This document shows positions 35,801 through 47,800 of a stretch of 64,000 bases of DNA, piece by piece. The translations under genes and the position numbers were made by a program. Positions within the stretch are counted from its first letter, which is position 1, and each line of letters opens with the position of its first letter. Source of the stretch: Halichondria panicea (taxonomy: Eukaryota; Porifera; Demospongiae; Suberitida; Halichondriidae); contig NC_087385.1 of the NCBI RefSeq assembly GCF_963675165.1, positions 3,782,501-3,846,500 of the forward strand, given 5' to 3'. The notes below the pieces were generated by a model. It was not told where the DNA came from and ran no database searches. It worked only from the letters and a program-made list of their open reading frames with translations.

Positions 35801-38800
35801 GCAATAGTACTAATGTACGTTTAACACACACACACACGTATATAACAAAGGCCATGGTCATAACGTTTTCTCCCTTACGCCAAGATATTTTGCACCACAT
35901 GAGTGATTTTAGATTAAATGTCTGGTATTATTGACATTTCCATTGTTACAGTAGATCTACACAGTCATGCTTCTATCCTCGGAAGATCATAGACTTCTGT
36001 TTCCACCATTCTATACGTATGCGTTCATTAATTGTCTCAACCAACAATAATAACACAAAGCAAACTAATTACCTCTTCTATTAAGCTACAGACACTAAAA
36101 ACTAGGCTAGAAGTATATAGTCTGCAAGAGAAGTTTGGAGAAATCAAATTAGTGACCTTAATTAGCTAAGGTCAAGTGGTCCCAGCTTCCTCTGAGTTGG
36201 ACCTTCATAATGTTGTCATAAATTTGACAGTCATACTATTTAACATTTTTATAAATGAAGCCATAATTGGCCAGAGAACTTCCGAGGCCAAACTCAACGG
36301 AAATAAACTTTAAGCTACACAGCATGTTTATGTTTGTCACAAGTAGACTGTACACATTTACCATACACGGTTCAATCATACACAAGGTTGTCTGGTTCCT
36401 CCAAATAGCAGTGCTTCACCAAAGTAGATCCTTTGAACGATAAAGATATAGCCATGCATACGTACATGAAAGTCTTAAAAAACAGTCGCAATAGTTGATA
36501 CAACAAACTACTGTGCTGCACGAGCTATGCCGAGTCCATAAAAGCCTACAAATTGTATAATATTCTATGAATAGAGTTACCTAAAAACAACACGACAATG
36601 TTAGGTATGAATGTCTAGTATAGGAGGAAATATCCCATGACAACAATAATGATTTTCTTTATCTAGGAAATTATGATTTCAATTAGACAAACATATAAAA
36701 AAAATTCACTTAGTCAACAATCAGTAACTAACCGAGTACCACTAAAAGATAGACTAAACAAAGCGAACTGGTGTCAAAGATGCATGGAGGAGTTCCAACC
36801 TACGATTACTATCAGCGATGGTCCCTGATTGCTCCAGCAGTGTTCCTGGCTCTGATCCTTCTCTTTGCTATCATCTCAATTGTAGCAGTACTACCACTGA
36901 AACATTTCTTTTCCGGACATCAAGACAACATACTTATACAAGGATTTCACGATACTCTTAGGAGATCACTATCATTCTTTTTGTTTGAGTTTGATTCTAA
37001 ACAAGAACAAACGACAACTCAAGAAGAAAGGTTAGATGGAGGTGAAAGTGGACAAACAAAAGCTGGTACTAAAATAGTGCCTACATACTATCTGTATGGT
37101 GTAAAAGTCAAAAAGTTTTTTATTGGAAATCTTTTTGCAGTTTTTTTAGTGCTAGTTATGACAAGTATTGTCACTTTTATGAACACGTTTCTAACAGAGA
37201 ATTCCTTTAGCTGTGAGGAGAATTTCGACTGCTTCGTGATGATTGATGAAGACGTCTTTAAGAACGAACGAATAACAGACTGTTCAAACTTTACTCACAT
37301 GGAGATAATTTGTTTTCGAATGGCCTACAAGTACTCGGAAGGTTTAGGAGAAGCAGGCGGTTTTCTGTTTGTCATGCAAGTGATTGTAAACTTTCTAACA
37401 TGGCTATCTGTTCGACTCGGAAGCAAGGGTGGACAGCACTGCAGGAAATGCACAGTAGTGGCCTTTTCAGTGGTAATGTCTCTATCATACGTCTTTGTGG
37501 TTGCTTTTTTGCCCTTCTTGGCTGCACTAGAGAGACCAAAAGTGTACGAAACGTTAAAAACACCTCAACGTCAGCTACAGCTTTTTATCTACGCCTACTC
37601 CAACCTGTTTTTGGCAATTATACCTATTTTAGGTGCATACAACTCTTATCCAAACAATAAGGCTAGCAAAAAAATACTGGAAGTAGAAAGCGAATACAGT
37701 TATTCTGAACAGAAAATTTGTAGAGATAACCCATTATTCAGGGATGAAATTTACTGATTCAGAAGAGGCACAAAGATCGATGTAGAACTTAACCCTACCA
37801 GATACGGATATTGATATATACACATACAAACCAACACCTGCAGCAGTAGTACTAATAATATTATGTTTAACACACACGTATATAAATAATTATATACAAA
37901 AGCCATGGTTATAACGTTTTTCCCTGATTATTCCTTGATTATTTTTGCAGCAGTGCACAATAAAATTGTTAATTGCATTGAATACTGTTCGAACACGAGA
38001 AAACCTACGCCAAGGTATTTTGCACCACAGGTGCTTGAGTGATTTTAGATTTACTGTCTGGTTTACACATGGGTATGATACGGCCCTTGGCCATAATTAC
38101 TATACGCGAGCCATCAGCCTCGGTGCAGGTTTATACAGTGCAACCACGTGCTTCTGGTGGACCTACCAGAAAAGGACATCTACACAGTCATGCTTCTATC
38201 CTTGGAAGATCAAGTCATCAGATAGACTTCTGTTTCCACCCTTCTATATAGTCTCAACCAACAATAATAAATATACAAAGCAAACTAATTACCTCTCCTA
38301 TTACTTTTGAGCAAAAGCCAAAACATGACGAGAGGCATCAGCACAGTGCAGCTTGCAACACTCGTACTGTATAGTTTTTGTGCAATATCAACATTGCTTA
38401 TTCATAAAGTTTGGCAATAAGCAATGTTGAAAGTATACATACGTATAACAATGTAACTGTCCAGATTGCGATCTTAAAGCATGCTCCCCCCAAAATGTTT
38501 TTGCGAGTTTCACAAGCCCCCCTTTCCCTAAATCCTAGATATGCCACTAAATAACTGATACCAACTTCATACGCGCTGGTAACCGTTTGGGTACTATAAG
38601 ACCTGAGTTCAATGCAAGTTTATGAACACCACAGCGATTCTTACAGTTTCTGATCTACCTATTCATCAACTTTGTACTCCTGCTAATACCAATTTGTGTG
38701 GCCTTAGGAACAGAAGATAATCTACCTGAGGAGATAATCCAGTTACGAAAAATGAGTAATTCATACTAACATGCAGAAGGGACAGAAACCGAAATAAATA

Positions 38801-41800
38801 TGTCATCAACTCCGAATCAGATCTCCTCTGGGGAAATACTATGCATGCATGCATATATGGCTTAAGGTACAATCACACACTTTTGGCTCTAATCTTCAAA
38901 TGTTCAAAATGTAAACTGACACAAGTTGAAATGATTTACTAACCTTCACAGCACGTAAATTTAGATGGAGACACTTGGTCTGTGAACATGCTCAATTAAA
39001 GCCCCTAACTCAAGGAAACACTTCCTTATATTGTTTGCACACAATGTATTACCCACAAACTGAAAGTTAATGACTTCTCCACTACTCTGCACATGCATGG
39101 GTACTCTATCATGCATGGGTACTCTATCATGCATAGAGGCATAGTTTATTGTCTTGCACAAAATGAATACACACAAACTGGGAAATATGAAAGCGAATTA
39201 CTCACAGCCAATCATGCATAACTGCCTCAAAGGATACACATGTGCATGATATTCTGATGGTACAATCCCTAGTGGCAGACAGCACACTACATCCTTTAAC
39301 AGTTTATCATGTTTTCAATTAGACAAAACACATAACATAATTATACGCTTATAGTCAATATCAGCATCTAACTAAGTACCACTAAAAGAACTAAACAAAG
39401 CGAACTGGTGTCAAAGATGCATGGAGGAGTTTCAACCTACAATTACTACCGGCGATGGTCTCTGATTGCTCCAGCAGCGTTCCTGGCTCTGATCCTTCTC
39501 TTTGCTATCATCTCAATTGTAGCAGTACTACCACTGAAAAAATTCTTTTCCCGACATCGAGACAACATACTTATACAAGGATTTCACGATATTCTTAGGA
39601 GAACACTAACCTTCCTTTTGTTTGAATTTACGGTAGAAGAAAATGGAGGTAAAAGTGGAAAAACAAATGATGGTACTCAAAATATAATAGTGCCTGCATA
39701 CTATCTATTTGATGTAAAAGTCAACAAGTTTTTTATTGGAAATCTTTTCGCAGTTTTTTTAGCACTGATTATGCCAAGTATCGTCACTTTTCTGAACACG
39801 TTTCTATTAGAGAATTCCTTCAGCTGTGAGGAGAATTTCGACTGCTTCGCGATGACTGATGAAGGCGTCTTTAAAAACGAACGAATAACAGACTGTTCAA
39901 ACTTTACTCACATGGAGATAATTTGTTTTCGAATGGCCTACAAGTACTCGGAAGGTTTAGGAGAAGCAGGTGGTTTTCTGTTTGTCATGCAAGTGATTGT
40001 AAACTTTCTAACATGGCTATCTGTTCGACTCGGAAGCAAGGGTGGACAGTACTGCAGGAAATGCACAGTGGCCTTTTCAGTGGTACTGTCTCTATCATAC
40101 ATCTTTGTGGTTGCTTTTTTGCCCTTCTTGGCTACACTAGAGATACCAGAACTGTACCAAATGCTACGAACACCTCAACGTCAGCTACAGCTTTTTATCT
40201 ACGCCTACTCCACCCTGTGTTTGGCAATTATACCAATTGTTGGTGCGTACAACTCTTATCCCGAAGACAAGCCAAAATGTACCGAAAGTATGAATATGGT
40301 AACTGAAGAGAACATTTATAGAGATAACAGCAGTACTGCGTAACTATATTATAATGTACGTTTCACACATGCACACATATTTTGCAACGTAGGTGCTTGA
40401 GTGATTTGTACGTTACTGTCTGGTCCATAATGTGTATGACACCGACACGGCTCTATAGCCACTTATCAGAGGAGGTTGGTCAATAGGGGTCAGGTCACTA
40501 TAATTATGAATTACAATAAAACTCCACCCATCAAACCCGCTGAGTCAGAACTTTTTATCTAACTCTTGAATTCTTGCGCGTTTATCTCACTTGTATTACA
40601 TCTCCCATTAGTTTATAAGTCTAAAACAAGAGTCATTATTCTCTGTAAGTTCTGTATATAAATATTATTTTTCTATGCACCAACATACCTCCCGTAAATA
40701 TGTACACTCAAATGACTGGAGCATATAGCAGGCAACATGACATACTTCTTATTTAGAGGAAGTATAATTATAAATTGGTATGCTTCATGCAGTCATTGTA
40801 TGATCAAAGGGTTCTAGGCCACTCTAGTTTAAACTATAGATACAAACAGTGAAAGGTGAACTACAATGAATGTACATTGTAGCATAGGAGAGAGGAATCG
40901 TATACAACCACAATGTGTACTAGGGAGGAGACATGGGACTGGCATTCTAGCCAGTGCCATAGTGGCACACCCAGACACCGGCCCACCTGTGTTAGGTAGG
41001 TAATGAGGCTCTTCATGCCGTTCTCCAGATCCACTCCAGAGAGGGTGGGTGGCTTGGTGGGGTGTTGAGAAGAAAGGGACTGGCGGAGGTCGGCTGGGAG
41101 GAGGTTCGGGTAGAGTCCAATCACATGTACCGGGTCTAGTGGGAGGTGTTGGATGAGTACAGATACAATGATAGTAAATAATCATTGGCGTAACAGCCTG
41201 ACAATGTTGTTGCCGTTAATGCTACTACATGGTTGGAAACTCAAGAGGCGGTCAGAATTAGCACAAACCGTGTTGCTGCTTTTGGCACTAAAGGTGCTGG
41301 TAGTGCCTGGGGGAAGTAATTAATCACTGGACATCACCTAGGATACGGAGTAAATAAATAGGAAGAAGACAAAGGGGGATTCAAAGGTTCAAAGTTCACA
41401 ATGACTGCTGCTCTTTTTGGTAGCGATGCTTTGCAGCTCCTTTCTAACATGGCTAGAAGCCTATAAATGCTCTTTCAGCAGCTTGGGCAGTAATAGACAC
41501 ACAGGTACACATGAAAGATAGAAATTGATTGGCTCACCTTCGTTGACTTCGAGATAGTTGGTTAGAGAATCAACAAACTTGTGCTGAGTGAACTGATGGA
41601 AGGCACATCGTCGCAGGATCTCGTGTCGACGAAAGGTCTTTTCAGTGGCCGGCTCGCTGATCAATTCCTGCAAACAGGAATAACGGACTACTCTTCTCTA
41701 TACTGGACACATTATAGCACAGTCAATTAAACATGTTCATAGTACGGGGAAACTATTTACAATGACGAAGGAAGAACATTAAGTCACAAGGTTTGTACTC

Positions 41801-44800
41801 TTGTTCCTCCCAACAGTATAAATATATCCGAGATATGGTCACAAGGTAGAGCAAATTGTGTAGAGTATACAGAGATGTACAGCCGTACATATAATACAGT
41901 ACGTCATTAAACAGCCCCAACCACTCACCGCTATCTTGAGAGCCAGATCAAAATGCTTCCGCTGCACTAGATGGGAGACCTGTATATCATAGGGCTTTGG
42001 CTCCAACAGGTACACCTGATTGGTACTGGCAATGACCGTGTTTCTAGGAGAGGAGTGGGTGTGGTTAATGAAAATAATAAGTGTGAGTGTACAAGCAAAA
42101 ACATAAATTAATGTCTTGAAATCAGGCAAAGAGTTTTGAAGCTACAGTAAAATATGTAAAACAGACAGACAGACATGTACAGAGAGCAAAGCTTACTGGG
42201 CACTTGCAATGAATTTCATGGCTTCAACATTCTTCATAACCTGAATCTGGATTTTCTCCTCAAGTGCACGTATCTCAATACCCCTGTGGAATGGAAACAG
42301 AATATCACATGAAAACAACGTCTATAAAGACATCACAGCTTTGAGGAAATTATGTTACAAATATTATGTTGATACAGAGTTCCCGCTTACCTTGGCATTA
42401 TTGCCACAACAAAAGGGTGCACATGCTCAATGCTGGAAGGCTGCTCAGACCAGACAAGTGGGTTGGGTTGAGTGGGTTTGGCTTGAGAGTCCAGGCTAAT
42501 CTGCATCTCATCCTTAAGCACCAAGATGTCCCCTGTGAGAAGGGGGAGGAGACACGGCTCCGAACGACTCGAACCAATCGAGAACAGCTCCCTACTATCT
42601 CCGTCCAGCTATTACAGGAATAAGAGCACCATAAAATTGTACTGCAAGGCTCATGTTATTTATCGCTTCAATTGCCGTACAATTATAGTAAGTTTTTCAC
42701 AGGCAGTTTATGTATGTACCAATGCAGTAGTTGGTGCCTCCACCAATCTTTTTTTTACTGTCTGATAAATTAGAACATATACGGTAGATACAGTAGTTGC
42801 ATATGGCACCCCTTAGTTCTTAATCTTTTGGCCCCTTGCTTACCTGAACATGATAGAGGTCTTTCTTAATACAGGCAATCAGACTGTCCCCCACCCAGGC
42901 AAACGCTCGAGGAGTGTCCGGGAAATTTAGGTCGGTCTATGAGTAACAATGAAGAAGTAGTAGGGGAGATGTAAGGCATGCACACTGTACATACATGTAC
43001 AATGAAGCAAGCAGTAGGGGAGATGTAAGGCATACACACTGTACACACAATGAAGCAAGCAGTAGGGGAGATGTAAGGCATGCACACTGTACATACAGGT
43101 ACAATGAAGCAAGCAGTAGAGGGGAGATGTAAGGTATGCACACTGTACATACAATGAAGCAAGTAGTAGGAGAGATGTAAGGCATGCACACTGTACATAC
43201 AGGTACAATGAAGCAAGTAGTAGGGGAGATGTAAGGCATGCATACTGTACATACATGTACAATGAAGCAAGTAGTAGGGGAGATGTAAGGCATGCACACT
43301 GTACATACAGGTACAATGAAGCAAGTAGTAGGGGAGATGTAAGGCATGCACACTGTACATACATGTACAATGAAGCAAGTAGTAGGGGAGATGTAAGGCA
43401 TATACACTGTACATACAGGTACAATGAAGCAAGTAGTAGGGGAGATGTAAGGCATGCACACTGTACATACAGGTACAATGAAGCAAGCAGTAGAGGGGAG
43501 ATGTAAGGCATGCACACTGTACATACAATGAAGCAAGCAGTAGGGGAGATGTAAGGCATACACACTGTACATACAGGTACAATGAAGCAAGCAGTAGGGG
43601 AGATGTAAGGCATACACACTGTACATACAGGTACAATGAAGCAAGTAGAAGGGGAGATGTAAGGCATACACAATGTACATACAATGAAGCAAGTAGTATA
43701 GGGGAGATGTAAGGCATACACAATGTACATACAATGAAGCAAGTGGTAGGGGAGATGTAAGGCATACACAACGTACATACAATGAAGCAAGTGGTAGGGG
43801 AGATGTAAGGCACATTGTTTGTTTTACAGGCTTGTGTAATTGTGTATGGTGCTGGTATGCTATAGACGTACCAGACACAATAATTATTACATGACACCTA
43901 CATGTATATACGAAAGTCAGCCAAAAATACCTGAAAGTTAAAACTGTATAATAATTGTAATTATGTGTTAGCACCTTGATGGGAACAAAAGCGTTCCTCT
44001 TGTACTCATAGAGCTGTAGCTTTCTCTTAGTAGACACGCACAACCTCAGCTCGCTCCCATAGCCAATAGTACCACGACCTGCATAGTTTAGATCGACTAC
44101 TAAACAGGGATGCTAGACTACTATGATCATACCAGAGTGGCTGGTCAGTTGCACTCATTATATGCATGTTGTCATTCAACATTTAAACACCATCGACTCT
44201 CCCCATATTATTATGCCTTGATTCTAAGAATGTCAAAATTCTAATTGCTCATTGGTTAAGTTTAACAAACACACTAAAGGCACCATACATACACGTAGTT
44301 GAGCAAATTACAGCTTATCGAGACAAAAAATCTAAAAAATACCTCTCAATTTCTGCCAGTCAACGGCAAAGTAATTAGCTCCTTTCGAGCGAGAAATCTG
44401 TCCTCGCATCTGGAACCCGTCCAGATCAGCAAAGAACACCTCACTGTCTGACAGACCAATGAAGATATTGCATTCAGGTATCACTGCAAGCTGGAAGTAG
44501 GGAGGGGGGGGGGAGGGGATAAAGTAACACTTTCATTACAACTCAATCAATTTCTTTCTTTCAGCATAACACCACATACTATACATACACAATAACAATG
44601 AAACAAAATTCTGTCAATTAGTAAACAAACACACAAAATGTACATAGTTGTTAACATTATGAAAGTAGTTTTCTTTCTAGCTAATAGAATTACAAAACGT
44701 CTTTAAAGACTATTGAATGGTTCCATAATTATCTGTACGTCTAGGTGAGACATCAACAACGACAGGCTCGTTAAAATCAATTGCTGCATACTTAAACAAT

Positions 44801-47800
44801 TGTCTATGTTCCTGCTCCTGTTGGAGTCTTCGATCAAAAATCTCTTCAACTTGGCTTTGTGAGAAACCCTCTTCACCACGAACTCTGTATTTATACTTAC
44901 AAGCTCTGTAGACGAAACTGGCAAGACCTACTGTAGATATGATTACCATTAACAGAAAGTAGCTAGAACTACAGCTCAGTAGAGTGCGGTACTTTCCTCA
45001 CTGGTGTATAGAAAATGGTACAACAAGGATTGCACTGATGAGCTGAGCAAGTCCCCTGATTGCAAACAGTATGCCCACCATCACACCCTTCATAGTGTGA
45101 GGGGTCTGTGCAGAAATGAACTCAAAGGACGTAGCCATTAGCAGCTTAGGTGCTATACCTATAAGAAGGTTCGGGGCAACAAGCACAGCCCAGTGCATGT
45201 TGAGAGTTTCGTTGTAGACGTCTATCATATGGTGATCATATGGAGAAATGTTGTCTAGAAGCATACACCGTGTGTGGTTGTTGTCAGTGTGAGAGAGTGC
45301 ATGACCTGTAGCGTCTACTATGAGCAAACTACTAACAGCCACAATATACAACACTGCAGAGAAAGTCATTCGAACAAATATCCTTGGGATTCGATTTCGA
45401 AGCACAGAGAACATCAGCCAGATGTAAAGCGGGAAAAATATCACTTGGCAAAAGGACGAAAAAAAGCCGCTTCCAAGTAAGACCCACTCAACAGTGCAAT
45501 TACTATCCCTANNNNNNNNNNNNNNNNNNNNNNNNNNNNNNNNNNNNNNNNNNNNNNNNNNNNNNNNNNNNNNNNNNNNNNNNNNNNNNNNNNNNNNNNN
45601 NNNNNNNNNNNNNNNNNNNNNNNNNNNNNNNNNNNNNNNNNNNNNNNNNNNNNNNNNNNNNNNNNNNNNNNNNNNNNNNNNNNNNNNNNNNNNNNNNNNN
45701 NNNNNNNNNNNGGTAAAGGGTCATTCATACTTTACTTCATCACACAAAAAATAAAACTATTACAGTGCAACAACCAAAGAGAGTAGAACTTTTGATTTTT
45801 TACGTTTTTGTGAATATCTTCTAAACTAAATGTGATTGGAACAATTTGAGTGCAGGTACTGAAAGTTCAACTCTTGGCGCTTCCATTGGACCACCACCTG
45901 TTACATCATATGACATCATCACTCCAAGATGGCTGCTACAATATGTGTACATTGAAAATATGTTAGGCATGAAACTATCTTATATGTTTGAGTTAAGATC
46001 TGAAATTTGTTATGCAAGTACTTCATTACCTTGCGCATCTTTTGAGCTCTTACGGAAGTGCAGGCTACTAGTAAGTTCTGAGATATACAAAGTTTTGTAA
46101 ATTTATAGTGCCAAATGTGTTAGGCATTGATTTTTCGAGTTCATGCTAGTTAAGGTCTGATTTTTGGAGAGCATGTACAGAGCATGTACTCCAATAGTAT
46201 ACTTTTCGTGTGTACTAACTCACAGTAGCTGAAAGAGTTCTGTCTTGGCTCGAGCGGCCCTTCTTGTCAAAAATGGTGATTTTGCTCCATTTTGCTGCTC
46301 TTTGCCCGTTTTTGCTGACGTAAGCAATGATATTCATTGATTTGTGACATCACAAATCATCTGCTACATCCAAGCTCATGTGATGTCTAACCTGCAACTA
46401 CACCCAGTTAATCAGTCATAATGTGTCACAGGGGCGTGGCAATTTACACTACTACGCAACAGAAACCAAGAAAATCAGCTAAAATCACCATTTTTGACAA
46501 GAAGGGCCGCTCTAGCAAAGAAGAGACTGGTCTAGCTCCTGTAAGTTAGTACAAATGAAAAGTATACTATTGGAGTACATGCTCTCCAAAAATCAGACCT
46601 TAACTAGCATGAACTCGAAAAATCAATGCCTAACACATTTGGCACTATAAATTTACAAAACTTTGTATATCTCAGAACTTACTAGTAGCCTGCACTTCCG
46701 TAAGAGCTCAAAAGATGCGCAAGGTAATGAAGTACTTGCATAACAAATTTCAGATCTTAACTCAAACATATAAGATAGTTTCATGCCTAACATATTTTCA
46801 ATGTACATATATTGTAGCAGCCATCTTGGAGTGATGATGTCATATGATGTAACAAGTGGTGGTCCAATGGAAGCGCCAAGAGTTGAACTTTCAGTACCTG
46901 CACTCAAATTGTTCCAATCACATTTAGTTTAGAAGATATTCACAAAAACGTAAAAAATCAAAAGTTCTACTCTCTTTGGTTGTTGCACTGTATCCCTATT
47001 GAAAGCTACAGTGCCTGAGTGTAGAGATAGCAAAGAGGACACCGATCCAGAAACTGGTACCTCAAGGATAAACAGTGGCAAAAGACATAAAAGGATGCAA
47101 AATATACGGAAGAAAGTTTTAACATCCTCCACATCAGAGTTGGGGAAAGGTCCACCGTATCTTTTCTTAGAAAAGTTAAGTCTGGAGGGCCCACTGTTGA
47201 CATCACAGTATACAAAAGCACTTGGAGGGCGAACAGGGCGCTTGTTTTTCCATGCAAAGCGGAGGACATTGAGGATGAGCTTGTATGGGTTGGACTTTAC
47301 TGGCTCTGTGTTGAACATACGACGTCTGAGTAGGATGCATAAACTCGTTATTACAATAATTAGACATATTATAGTCATTGATATAGTCGTGCTTCTCTTT
47401 AATGCAAGTGTACTAGACAAAATGACACATTGCAGACTTAGAGAATCAGCTAAAACAACCAGAAGACTACCGATAGAATCAGCCCATACATACCAGTGTA
47501 CAAACATTGACAGGTAACAAGTCGGCATTTCCAAAAGCTGATCAAATCCAAACTGAATAATGTTCGATTGATAACATGAAATCCCAATGATGCCTAGAAT
47601 AACGGCTACAGCATAAACGTAGCTTGCAATAACATCACGTTGAGTTAACTCTAATGCACCTGCGATCACTGAAACAAGACAGGCAAGGAAAAAGCCAACA
47701 AATCCAGCAACAATGATTCTATATCGACCCATGTAAATGTCAGCGATGAAACCAGCAGCGGGGTAAAACAGCCCAAATATGGCAAACACAAAATTTGTGA

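Noticed and set aside
36771-36779. Upstream start at GTG (MSK...) for family copies D, E and F
   Set aside because: GTG is not a normal animal nuclear start; the ATG nine bases later is used.
42866-44043. Minus-strand open frames up to 368 codons with CMYSVYALHLPYY repeats
   Set aside because: They run through the minisatellite; only the part at 43975-44078 is a real VPS39 exon.
45846-46907. 84-codon open frame present in both arms of the inverted repeat
   Set aside because: It is duplicated by the palindrome itself; no domain, and the start varies in context. Treated as part of the transposon.
46999-47517. 172-codon plus-strand open frame opposite the transporter pseudogene
   Set aside because: Shadow of the conserved minus-strand transporter frame.
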